A stretch of DNA of 64,000 nucleotides from Arthrobotrys musiformis. Taxonomy: Eukaryota > Ascomycota > Orbiliomycetes > Orbiliales > Orbiliaceae. Location: the NCBI GenBank assembly GCA_036971715.1, contig JAVHJL010000006.1, positions 310,001 through 374,000 on the forward strand, in the 5' to 3' direction. Shown here piece after piece: positions 33,427-44,800 of the stretch. The position numbers and the translations under genes were made by a program. Below the pieces are notes generated by a model that ran no database searches, was not told the DNA's origin, and was given only the letters and a program-made list of their open reading frames with translations. Each line of letters starts with the position of its first letter. Position 1 is the stretch's first letter.

Positions 33427-33500
33427 AAGCCAGCCAGCCAGCCAGCCAGCCAGCCAACCAGCCAGGAGCCAACCAGCCAACCAGCCAGTTAGCCAGTTAC
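33427..33500 (+). repeat. CCAG/CCAA tandem repeat in the SEC4 leader
   Basis: At least a dozen copies of CCAG with CCAA and TTAG variants lie about 350-400 bp before the SEC4 start. The position suggests promoter or 5' untranslated sequence. On + it can be read as repeating Gln-Pro-Ala-Ser, which explains the false open frames here. Confidence 0.8.
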
Positions 33501-33841
33501 CTAGACAGCGTGCCAACCACTCCGTCTCCATCCCATCTCCGTCACACACACACATTCCCTCGCTCTCCCTCGCTCTTCCTCCCAACATCATCGTCACCAC
33601 CGTCAACACCATCGTCATTGTCATCAACATCACCGTCTGAATAGTAAACCCACATCACAACTGCAGTAGACCTTTCAAAGGCTGTAAACACGTTCCACAC
33701 ACAACCTCGCTCTCTCGCTCTTTTGTAGTACCAAAAGACAATACCGAAGGGGGAGAAAAAAAACCACCTCGAGCTCTTTTTTTTTTTTTTGGACTAAAAA
33801 ACTTGAACTTCGGTTTGACCGCATAAACCGGTGCTATCGCA

Positions 33842-34837
33842 ATGGCGGGTTCCCGTAACTACGATTTCCTGGTATGTTGCTTCTTGCTACTTTGCCTACC
33901 ATCGATCGCGTACTCGGGGAGCTTGCTTCGATAGCTAATGTTATATTCCCTCTGTGTGCTGCTGCTGCTCGCTAGATAAAACTCCTCCTCATCGGAGATT
34001 CTGGGGTTGGAAAGTCGTGCTGTCTGCTGAGGTTCAGTGAAGACTCGTTCACTCCTTCTTTCATCACAACCATCGGAATCGACTTTAAGATCCGAACGAT
34101 CGATTTGGATGGCAAGAGGATCAAGCTCCAGATATGGGATACAGCCGGTACGTTTCACGTTTTTGGGTCCTTTCCGCTCAGGGAAACCCATTCGCTCGCC
34201 TCTGCTCGGAAATCGGGCTGAGGGCGGCGGAAATCCGGTGGCGTTTGAGACACTGGGCATCTGTTGACGGCTTCTCTCTATCTTCTACAGGTCAGGAACG
34301 TTTCCGAACAATCACAACCGCGTATTATAGAGGTGCTATGGGAATTCTATTAGTATACGATGTCACCGACGAACGATCGTTTAACAGTACGTCCGATTCC
34401 TTCTCTTCCCTTCCCCCCCCTAGCCTTTGCATCTCTCCTGGCAGCTGCAGCTGCAGCTGCAGTTACAGTTGCACTTGTGGCCAAATTCCAAAGTCGCTGA
34501 CATCGCCTGATTACGTAACACAGACATCCAAACATGGTTCCAGAACGTCGAGCAACATGCGACAGAAGGCGTGAACAAGATCCTGATTGGGAACAAATGC
34601 GACTGGGAGGAGAAACGTGTCGTTTCGACGGAGAGAGGCCAGGCACTGGCCAACGAGCTTGGGATTCCATTCATGGAAGTGTCCGCGAAAGCCAACATTA
34701 ACGTCGAGGAAGCCTTCCTGTTGTTGGCCCGCGATATCAAGAAGAGGATCATGGATTCGTCTTCTGGGGATAAGAACCAACAGGGGGTTGTCAACGTCAA
34801 CGAGACGAACAGTGCTACGGGTGGGAAGTGCTGTTAA
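33842..34837 (+). CDS. SEC4: Sec4/Rab8-type exocytic Rab GTPase
   Basis: Sec4 directs post-Golgi secretory vesicles to the plasma membrane through the exocyst. Exons 33842-33871, 33976-34147, 34291-34386 and 34524-34837 give 203 residues. Motifs in order are the P-loop GDSGVGKS (residues 17-24), effector loop [46 protein letters not shown] for guanine binding and SAKANINVEEAF. The tail ends GGKCC, two cysteines for geranylgeranylation. The effector loop and the first exon ending YDFL fit Sec4/Ypt2/Rab8 better than Ypt1, which has KLLLIGNSGVGKS and TYISTIGVDF. The first exon has only ten codons. Introns 2 and 3 are long for this window (143 and 137 nt), and intron 3 holds a CAGCTG hairpin repeat. 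Confidence 0.96.
34440..34461. repeat. CAGCTG hexanucleotide repeat in SEC4 intron 3
   Basis: Three to four head-to-tail copies of GCAGCT form a perfectly self-complementary stretch inside the intron, so the pre-mRNA could fold a short hairpin between the donor and the branch region. Confidence 0.75.
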
Positions 34838-35935
34838 ACGGATACCCCCTGATGATAAAAAGAGGTGCATGTACAGCCTTTGCATTTGCTTTGCCTGACG
34901 GCGGGATTTACTGCAACTCTCTCTCGATCGAATGTATAGCGGAGGCCCTCACGCATTCTTTAACTCTGCATAGACCCCATTCCCACATTCCCCGTTGGCG
35001 TTCCCCTTCTGAAGGACCTTCTTTTTTTTCCCCACCACCCCCCAAACCAGAAAGACAAGATTAACCATTGGTCTACCGACACGTCTTTAATTTGCATAAT
35101 GCCGAATACCCCCCACACACAAACTCAATAATCTACTACATTTTATAATACCGACGACGGATGGACGACGACGGACGCGGACAAGCGAGAAGAGACAAGG
35201 GGGGCAAAGAAACGGAATGAAAAATTGTGAAGGAGTTCTTTGGAGTTTTTTTTCTTCTTTACTTTCGTCTTCTTGTGAGCTAAATGGAAATTAAGATCTT
35301 TTTTTTTTAAAAAAAAAGACTTCCTGAATGCTTCGCATTACCTCGTTTTTTTTTTTGTCGCTTTTTAATCATTTGTTTTTTTTTTTGTATTTTTTGTTTG
35401 ATATAGTTGGATTATATACACGTATTTATTGCAGTTCCCACCCCCCGTTTTCGATGGATTTGTGAGTGTTTGATCGGATGTTTTTTCTGGTCCTTTTTGG
35501 ATTCGCTTTGTTATTGGTTTTTGTGTGTATTATGAATGCTAGATTGTTTACTTTGGTGTGATTTTCGAGGGTGTATTGATTCCGCCGGGGTGTAGGGGGG
35601 GTTTTTGGGGGTTTGGTTCTGAGTTTGAGACGGCGATGAAGGGTGGTGGGATTGTAGTGGGTTTTTGGGGGGTGGTTTGGGAGGTTGAGAGGAGCGGCAG
35701 GAGGAGGAGGTGCGGTGGGAGTATCATCTTGGACTATGTACTGTGGTGATGTTGTGGGAGTGATGTTTGGTGAGGTGGAGGTGGTGATGGGGAATTTTGC
35801 TCATATATATAAGATTTTATGGAATTCCAGTCTGCGTATCCGAGAAGGCTTGTCCCCCGAACGGGGATCGAAAATCGTACAATGCCATTCCTAGTCTAAT
35901 CATACATATATACTCATATAATACAAGGTTAAAAT
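34838..35935. other. Convergent 3' flanks of SEC4 and UTP21
   Basis: This 1.1 kb region separates two genes that point at each other. It is full of homopolymers: T10-A9 back to back at 35299-35317, and T runs near 35347 and 35378. A G/T-rich part at 35450-35800 has a strong strand bias and no convincing gene. It most likely holds the polyadenylation regions of both genes. Confidence 0.55.
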
Positions 35936-38900
35936 TCACCGACTGCTCCGCAGGAATCCCAGTACTCCGCCGCAGTATCCCACCAATTCCGAGACTCTGG
36001 TGGATTCCTGCTTCATTTCTGATCTATACTCCTCCAACGCGTCTTTGACGCTCGGTTTCTCGCCTCTTAATTGTGATATTTCGTCGTCGTCGCTGTCGCT
36101 GTCGTATTCTTCGTCGTCGTCTTGTTTTGAGAGTTCTTCATCTTCTTTGGAGATTGTTTCGCCGTGGATTTTGAGGAAGACTCGCATCCAGGTTAGGATT
36201 AGTTCGTAGTCCCTTCTGCTGCGGAGGCGGTGGGTTAGTGCGTCGACGAAGGAGATGAGTTCGAAGTAGGGTGCGGAGGAGGTGTCCAGCGTGCGGATTT
36301 CGAGGTCGGTGGTTGATGGCGGGAGGGATTTGAGGTGGTCTATGAAGGCGGTGTCTGCTTTTGTTAGTTGTGTTCATAGATTTATGGGGGAGTTTATAAC
36401 TTACAGTCGCCGTCTTCGCTGCCTTCCATTAGGAGTCTTGTGAAGTTGCGTTCGAACTCGATGTCGCCGGATTTAACCCTGCTCAGCTCCGCCTTTTCGA
36501 TGGCTCTCCGCGAGGCTTCTGCGATGCTGAGGTCGAGGATGTTGGAGGGGTCTTTGTCCGCGTCCGCGGCGCCGGTGAAGGTTGCGGCGCCGTCTTTGGA
36601 GCTGGCCAAGCTGCCGAGGAAGAACGGTGCCTTCTCGGGTTTTTTGATGGGGTCCGTGGGTCTGTTTCTTGCTTTTATGTGTTCGAGGTTTAGCAGGTTC
36701 ATCCAGCGGTTTTTGGGGAGGAGGGACATGGTGAGCATTTGCGAGGAGAGTTGGTCGACGGTGGTGTATTGTCCGTCTGATCCTTCTTCCTCTGCATCCT
36801 CTGCGAATGCGGCTTCTACGAGTCCCGTGCCGCCTTCGCCGGTTGATGAGGGACCGGTGAGTTTTTGGATGTCGTCTTCGGAGATACGGCGGGTGGGGAC
36901 GTGGGTGAAGACGGTTTTGTTGGTGTAGATACCTACGCCGACGTTATCGATCGATGCTGTGGCGAGGAAGTTGCCGTCCGGGGAGAAGGCGAGGGAGTTT
37001 ACCACGCTTGGGGTTTTGAAGCCATCGATCAGGTGGCCGGTTGGGAGGTCCCAGATTCTTATCGTCGAGTCCATGCTTGAGGCGATCAGCCAGCGAGAGT
37101 CGTTGGAGAAGCAGATGTCTGAGATACGCCCGCCGCAGCCCCATAGTTCACGGACCACTTTTCTGGTTTCGACGTCGACGACTCTGATGCCTAGGTCGTC
37201 GCAGGAGATGGCGATTAGACCTGAGGACCGGTGGATTCTGAGCGCCGTGCAGGCGGTTCCTTCGGTGAAGGAGATTTGTTGCTGGAGGAGTCCCGATTTG
37301 AATTCCCAGAATTTGACGAAGCCGTCGAGGCCGCAGGAGATCATGACTTTGTTTACTGAGTCGACGGCTAAGCCCGTTACTGCGCCGGCGTGTTTCCAGC
37401 CCGCTCTGCTGCCCTGGCCGTTCTTCCTGGCGGCGATTTGGGCTTTTGTCGCCCGCGCGGGGAATCTGGCTCTGTGCAGGCCGCTTTGGAGGTTGTAGGA
37501 GTCTATGGCGCCCTTTGCGCTCCCCACTATGCCGAAGGTGCCGCAGGGGCTGATGGCTACGCTTTTGACTTCGCCTCCGTCGCCGGTGGGTAGTGTCCAC
37601 CTTCCGACCTTCCGTCTGGTCCACGACCAGGATCTGGCGAATGCCTCTTCCCGTCCACCAGTGATCACGCCCTCCCAGCCGAGTTCGTTGGACCCCCATT
37701 CTGCGCCTGAACCGTCGCGATTGCCTTCTACGGCTATGCAGGTTATGATTGCACCCTTGAGGAGAGATACGTCACTGATCTTGTCGTACATTCCTGATTT
37801 TTTCAGCTTGTTCATCGTGCTCTCGGTGTTTCCCTGCGAGAGCTCGGTGGACTGTGCGTCTGATCTGAGGGAGAAGCCCCAGAGGGAGTGATCCAGCGAA
37901 GCGGAAAGGATGAAGTGCGTGCTCGGGTGGAAGGTGATGGTGTTGGGAGCTAGTGCGTGGCCTCCACGTTGTCGTAGTATTCGGGGTAGGACGGTGGTGG
38001 GGGTGTCGAAGACCCAGAGTTTGATGGCGTTGTCGCCGCCGGATGTGACGAGGACGTTTTGGCCGGGGAGGAAGGTGGATCTTGAGATTCCGCCGGTTGA
38101 GGAGGAGTGGACCCCTCGCATGATGCCGATTGCTTTGCGGGATTTGAGGGACCAGAGGGTTATGTTGCCGTTGGAGGAGGCGGAGGCGAGCATGTCTGAG
38201 GGTGAGGGGGGGTCGGATGACGACTTTAGTGGGGGTGGGACCAGGTCGGAGCGGAAGGATAGAGAGGTGACGGGAGCGGAGGATGAGAGCTGGAAGAGGG
38301 AGGTGTCTGTCTGGATGTTGTGGAGGTTTATTATGCCGGACGAGAAGCCCATTGCCACGATGGAGTGATGGGTGGATAGGGAGAGTGATGTGAGGTGTCC
38401 GATATCCGTGCCATTGGGTGTCTTCGGCGGGAGGATGGAGTAGACGAGCTTGCCGCTCCTGATGTTCCAGATCTCGACGGAGCCGTCGGAGGTGCCTATG
38501 CATATTTTGTTGAGGAAGGTGGGCGGGTGGACGATGTTGACGATGTCGGACTCGCCGAACAGCTCGATGGTAGTGTATAATTCTATATCCCTCTGTTAGA
38601 CACCAATATAACACTCGATCAAGAAGTGTATTGAGGGAGAGAACGCACCTCGGGAGCCAATGTTCCAGACACCAACGGACTTGGGGCCGATGATGCCAAC
38701 GAGCCAGTCACCGAAGCCGAAGATGTCCTTGATGCCGGTGCGGCCCTTCTTGACCTCGTGCATCTCCATCTCGGCCTTCTTCTTGCCTCGCTCGAAGATC
38801 CATATTCCGGTGCGGAAACCGACGTAGATTTCCTTGCCTCGGGCGTATATGGAGGTGATCTCGGAGGGAGTCTGGGGGCTTGTGACGAAGAGCAGGTTGA

Positions 38901-39214
38901 GCCGTCTGATGTCGTATGTGGAGACGGAGTGGCCTGTGGAGGTGGAGAGCTGGAAGGTGGATGAGTGCTGGAGGAGGGCGAACGGGGTGGATGTCGTCAC
39001 ATGACCCAGGCTCTATTCTCATAATATCTCTCTGTTAGCACACATATCCACTAAATCTATAATATAATATAATATATGGATATATGGATGGAGGACTGAC
39101 CCTGAAGGGAGCGAAGATGCGGGAGGAGGACCGGTGCGACTGCTGCTCAGACTTTGAATTTGCGACTTCGAGACGGGCTCGTTTGGCCGGTGGGTCGGCG
39201 GCGTCCGGGCCCAT
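35936..39214 (-). CDS. UTP21: U3 snoRNP-associated WD-repeat protein Utp21 (WDR36)
   Basis: Utp21 belongs to the UTP-B module of the small-subunit processome and is needed for 18S rRNA maturation in the nucleolus. On the minus strand the exons are 39214-39101, 39012-38649, 38582-36405 and 36357-35936, giving 1025 residues. The N-terminus has the family block RIFAPFRSLGHVT. Two tandem WD propellers follow, visible as repeats such as SVEIWNI, SGGDNAIKLWVFD, CGLDGFVKFWEFKSG and ASSMDSTIRIWDLPTGHLI. The C-terminal Utp21 domain has LLSRTLDTSS-like residues (DLEIRTLDTSSAPYFEL) and ends GVLGFLRSSR. The intron 2 acceptor choice (ATATAG then AATTATAC) is the one that keeps frame with ELYTTIELFGESD. 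An acidic insert EDEELSKQDDDEEYDSDSDD precedes the last helices. Length fits the family (yeast 939). Confidence 0.95.
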
Positions 39215-40755
39215 TGTGTGAATATTATATCGACGATGCTATCTATATATTAAATTAGGTACAAGGCAGGGCCATTGGAGGGTGATTGTCGATGTTGATG
39301 TTGAAGTTGAAGTTGTCGATGGTGTAGATATGCAACCTGTCGCAGCAGCAGATATAAAATATAGCTGCATACAAAGATCAAAAATTTTGTGTGCAGCTGG
39401 GAAGCGACCCATCGAGGCGCGCCCACCAATCAGATCTTAGTCTCAGATTGTGTTGGTGTGTTGTAGAAACAAACAAACAGATAAACAGTCACATGACCGG
39501 ATCCCTGTCTGTCTGTCGGTCTGATCTTCTGGAAGGAATGTTCGGAACCAACGCGATCACATATAAATTGTATCGTTATACGAGGTAGAGGTACATGCAT
39601 CCTCTCATATCAATGAAATATGGATCAATCCGAATCAGTGGAAGGCCCCTTCGTCCGACCTCTTCTCTAGCCCGCATTCCAATGCAGCTGCACAGTATAT
39701 TATATATTGCTACGAGCATACGGCCGGTGCAGGGCATATGATATGTACATACTTAAGTATGTAGATGTAGAGGGCATGTGGACAGAAGAGGCAAGCTGCT
39801 GTTTAAGCTTCGGGGTGCATTACATTCACTCAATTAATTGACCATGAAATCTACCTACTTACTTACTTACTTAAGTAGTTAGATAACATATAAGGTGGGC
39901 ATATAATCTAGAGCCAAAGCAGCTAGCATCTTTCTTATAGATGATAGATATAAGCAACCGCCTTGTTTCCGACGACCAGGCCAGGCAGATAAGTACTTAT
40001 ATAAGTATGTATGTATGTAGAGTAACGTGTCAAGACGCTATTCTCCGCCTCGTTCTTGTTCTCCTCATCGTCGGAATTCCATGCTTCTCAATTCGAAGAG
40101 CTCGAGCTCGACCGAGGGGTAATACTTTCAATTCACCCGGAAGGGGAAAGTTGTCGTGTGCAGGTTTTTCTTCGAGCCGATTGGGGGTTGATGCTATTGG
40201 GCATACCCTTAGATCCATGGGTCAGTTCGGTACTTGCAAGGAAGCGTATTATAATTAAGTCAACGTATCTGTACGATGAGTTCATACCAAACCCACTACA
40301 CATATGCACCCACGTACCTACTAAGTACTCGAGAAGTATATGTAGAGGGGAAAAGGGAAAGGGAAAGTGGGACCGTCGGATGTACCTGAACCTGAACTCG
40401 AATTAAATGATCGTGTATCGCGGGGCTTGTGGAATTCCGGCCAAATAGGCGAGAAGTGGAGTCTCCCTATACACACATCCACGATCTGATATACTGTGGT
40501 ACTATACCAGGTATATATCCTGCTGCCTGGGACTTGTATTATATATATTATATAGAGAGAGAGGCTATAAGAGGAGAGGTTGAAGTATAAGTATTGGCTG
40601 GCCCCGCGGATATATATCAGACGCTGAATCCAGCTGAAGTCGCGCGACCTCTTCCCCCTTTCACCTCTATCTCATATAAGATAGATATACAACCTCCCCC
40701 TCTCTCTATTATCCCCTCTGTTTCTTAATCACGATCGAATAGTTGCATCGATACA

Positions 40756-40776
40756 ATATATATATATATATATATA
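40756..40776. repeat. AT dinucleotide microsatellite
   Basis: A 21-nt pure AT run in the UTP21/VIP1 intergenic region, about 1.1 kb before the VIP1 start. Confidence 0.85.
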
Positions 40777-41373
40777 CGAGTGAGTATATATTCCCTGCTG
40801 TGCGACTCTCGATCTTCTGTGTATTGTGTATGTAGTGGCATCGTGCATAATCAGGGCAAACGACGTCAGCGGCTCGAATTCAGCCCATCGAATCATCCAT
40901 CGCCTCGAAATTACTCTCTCTCTCCTCCCGATATTAATATTACACATCAACACCCTCAGCATCTCACACATACCCACTAACTAGGTATACCTACTCCCTA
41001 TACACCGGGTACTTGGGATAGTATATACTTATATATACTTATATACTGACACTTGGGAGGAAGCACAGACGCCAGGGCCAATACTATACCGACGGTTTTA
41101 TAGACTGTGGAGACACGGACGGGGATCCTTGCCATTCCCCAGGATTGATCCTCCCTTCGACCAATTCGGCAAAGTGTCGAGTGCTCAATTCAAAGAGTTC
41201 CCTTCCGCTCCACTCAGCTCGCTATTCTCGAACGGGCTGCTGGAGGCAAACCGAGAGAGAAAAAAAGAAAGAGGGCGGCGCTCTTATATTCTTTTTATTT
41301 TATATTGCATTGCTCGTGCATCACGCAACCAAGCAATCCCGACTGATTGATTGATAATAAGGAAGGCTCAATT

Positions 41374-41411
41374 GAGAGAGAGAGAGAGAGAGAGAAAGAA
41401 AGAAAGAAAGG
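41374..41411. repeat. GA and GAAA microsatellite
   Basis: About ten GA units are followed by four GAAA units, all purine on the + strand, 435-470 bp before the VIP1 start codon. Purine tracts of this kind are common in fungal promoters and leaders. Confidence 0.85.
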
Positions 41412-41844
41412 GAAAAAACTTCAGTCATGCATTCAATCTGCCTTTGAATTCCTTCCCTTATACAACTATCTACATACTTGCTCTTAGTCAGAGTCAAAGG
41501 GTGCTGGTGTATCAGCTGCGTGCAGACGGAATCTACCCTACACCGAACTATACTGAATCAATCAATCGACTAGCTGACGAGAAATCGAATTGAATTGGAT
41601 CGAATCGAATCCCGGATGCACACGAGACAGACAGACAGACACACCGACGAATACTCCACACCAAACATTACTGGCATACCGTCGAGCAGTCTAGCAGGGA
41701 CCAGCATTTGATACAACCATCCCCACCACCCTTTTAGCCCGATCGAACTAGACGCATCTGTGGTTTTCGTGACAATACCTTACATACACATACAATACGT
41801 GTATGCATTGTAACTGTCTTGATTTGATTTGACAGGCTTGAGAA

Positions 41845-44800
41845 ATGTCGTCGTCGTCGACGTCCACACCGGCCGGCCCTCGTGGCAGTGGAACCAGTGG
41901 GAACAGCGGAAACAGTGGAAACAATGGGAGTAGTGGTGGGAGTAATAGAAGCAGCACGAGCAGTGCCACGAACGGCGGCGACAAGAAGCTCCAATCGATC
42001 CCGGAAGCAGCAGACTCCACCGCTGCTGTTATACTAGCTGCTGCTAATCCCGGACCTTCCTTATCTCACCGACCGAACGGGGCTCCCAGCCAATCCGATG
42101 CCTCTGCCCCAGGTGTCGTCCGACCAGTCGAAAACAATAAAAATGATAATGATAATGGTGATTATAATGGCGCTGCTCCTGCTGCTCCGACAGCTGCTCT
42201 TGATATCAAAAGCAATAATAAAATTCAGGCCCCCGAACCCGAACCAGAGCCAGATCAAGAGCCACAGCTGGCATCGTCGCTCTCGAGCACAACCTCTTCG
42301 ACCTTTCCCTCTCGCTACAACATCGAGACCTCTACTTCCTCTTCCTCGGTTGTACCTCTACCATCTTCATCGTCTACTCAAATTCCTCCTGCTGCCGCTG
42401 CTCGGAAAAACTCAATTTCCAATTCGAATTCGGGCCCTTCCAAGTCGCAGTCCTCGTCCCGCCAGTCCTCTTTCCACGCTACTACCTCGGGCTTTTTCAA
42501 GGATCTGTTAGCGTCCACCACTGCTGCATTTTCGCCGTCTTCGTCTTCCGGGAAACGGCGTCCTAGCATACCTTTCAGGCATCGCAGGTCTACCTCCTCC
42601 AATTCCTTCTCTGGTCCTCTTCCTCCCGCTCCTCCTCTTGTATCCGGTACTCCAATGGCTTCGAACCAGGTCGACGGCAATGGTCGTGACGACCCACCCG
42701 GTAATCAACAACCTCTGTTCTCATCGACTCTAGAACGAACCGCTTCTCATTCGAGCACAAACACCTCCAACTCTCGTTTCACCCACCATTCTTCCATTGT
42801 TGGTACCCCGGCGGCTACTTCCTCGGGCCCACAGTCTTATAAAACCCAGGCCGACATCCACCTCCTCGCCCGGGATGGTGGTACCTCTGCTACAAATAAT
42901 AGTGGTAATAATGGTGGTGTAACTGTCTCTGCTGCTGGAGGGTTTATTCAACAACCTGCAATCATGCCTGCCGCCGCCTACATCCCTTCTAACGGACTTT
43001 CACCCATCGCTGGTTCTCCCGACGGCGGGCCGACCGACCAAATTCCAATATTACACAAGAACGGCCTTCCCAATCCGACTTCTTCCCCTCCCGTTGCTTC
43101 CCAGAATTCTCTCGCCCAGGCTCTCGGACAGATGAATATTGCTGCTACCTCTGACCGTAGCACGCCCGCTACGGCCTCTTCGCCACCGAGCGAGGACGGG
43201 CATGGTGGTAACGTTCCTACCACCAAAAGGCGACCGTCAGTTTCAACAACTTCATCGTCTGCTCCCAATCCTCCCCCCAAAATCGGGAGGATTGGAGTTT
43301 GTGCTCTTGACATCAAAGCTCGTTCCAAACCATGTCGGCACATCTTGAACCGGCTGATGGTTAACGGCGACTTTGAGATTGTGATTTTCGGTGACAAGGT
43401 GATATTAGATGAAGGTAGGATTCACTACCCTCCACGTACAAAAAAAAATATTCATGGGTTCTCGGATGCTTCCGACAAAAAACAAAATATATGCTGACTC
43501 CATGCTTAGACGTAGAAAACTGGCCTACATGGTAGGGTAACCCCCTTTGGCAACATCCCATTCGTCCATTTCCTTCTGACAGCTCCATTCGCGATTTCCT
43601 ATTTGATCCATCATGCACCCAGCCCAACACAACGGCTCCGTCGGCGTGGGGGGTTGCACAGCATCCACCACCACTTTAGTACTTTGTGTGTCCATCATAC
43701 TGACTAGACATTATCCTTTTCTCGTGATATAGTGATTTTTTGATATCGTTCTTCTCTTCCGGGTTCCCTCTTGACAAGGCGATCCGCTATGTTGCTCTGA
43801 GAAAGCCGTTTTGCGTCAACTCGCTGCCGATGCAAAAGATCCTTTGGGATAGGCGATTGGTTCTGCGTATCCTCGATTCCATCAAGGTCCCAACTCCGAA
43901 ACGTGTGGAAGTATCTAGAGATGGTGGCCCTTATCTTTCTCCCGATGCCATCACGTCACTCTACGAGCATACCGGGATCAAACTACCGCCATCCGGCGAC
44001 CCTGCTTGGAAGGCTCCCCAGTCCGTGGAACTCATCGACGAGGATACCATCAGCGTGGACGGGGTTACTTTGAAGAAACCGTTTGTTGAAAAGCCTGTGA
44101 ATGGAGAGGACCACAATATCCGGATCTACTACTCGAAGGCGCAAGGTGGAGGAGGCCGAAAACTGTTCCGCAAGGTTGGGAATAAGTCTTCAGAATACGA
44201 CCCCAACCTGTCGAAACCCAGGACGTCTGGGTCGTTCATATACGAGCAGTTCATGGTTGTTGATAACTCCGAGGACGTCAAAGGTTACACCGTTGGAACC
44301 GAATTTTGCCATGCAGAGACGAGGAAGTCACCGGTTGTCGACGGTCTCGTCCGTCGCAATACAAATGGGAAAGAGATCAGATTCGTCACAACTTTGACAC
44401 CAGTCGAATCTTCGATGGCAATTAAGATCGTCAAATCATTCGGCCAAAACGTGTGTGGCTTTGATCTCCTCCGTGTCAACGGCAAAAGCTTTGTCATCGA
44501 TGTGAACGGCTGGAGTTTCGTCAAGGATAACAATGAGTATTATGACAAATGTGCTGAAAAGTTGAGAACCCTCTTTGTTGATGTGAAGGAGAAGCGTGCT
44601 GTGGGGCGAGCTAGGTCCAATAGTACTACCAACCAGGCCTCCATCGATAGAAGTCAGTCGCAATCGCGAATCAACAGATTCAGTGCGACCAAACAATCCA
44701 TTGGAAACTCCCTGAATCAATTGCTCCACCGAAGCCCGTCGACATCCCGTCTTAGTATAGACCGGACCTCTTCGAAGGACAGGGAGCCGCCTAGCCCAGG

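Larger units (their letters stand above)
31823..33841. other. 2.0 kb upstream region and leader of SEC4
   Basis: I see no gene here. The first 300 bp is the golgin 3' flank. A TATG tetranucleotide run lies at 32712-32760. From about 33240 the sequence turns into a C-, A- and CT-rich leader with CCAG repeats (33427-33500) and homopurine or homopyrimidine patches. A 12-nt T run lies near 33778-33791. Frames at 33148-33640 on both strands are open only because of these repeats. Confidence 0.55.
39215..41844. other. 2.6 kb divergent regulatory region, UTP21 / VIP1
   Basis: Neither strand has a credible gene. The region is dense in simple repeats: CTTA at 39854-39876, TATG near 40005-40020, AT dinucleotides at 40756-40776, GA then GAAA at 41374-41411 and CAGA near 41627-41640. 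CT-rich patches at 40650-40725 and the last 400 bp look like the VIP1 promoter and leader. UTP21 sits at the far edge with an AT-rich start region. Confidence 0.55.

Noticed and set aside
33148..33640. Frames of 161 and 132 codons on the two strands upstream of SEC4
   Set aside because: They are open only because of the CCAG and related repeats.
37148..38614. Long Arg/His/Pro-rich frames overlapping UTP21
   Set aside because: They are out-of-frame readings of the GC-rich WD-repeat exon, which has clear homology in its own frame.
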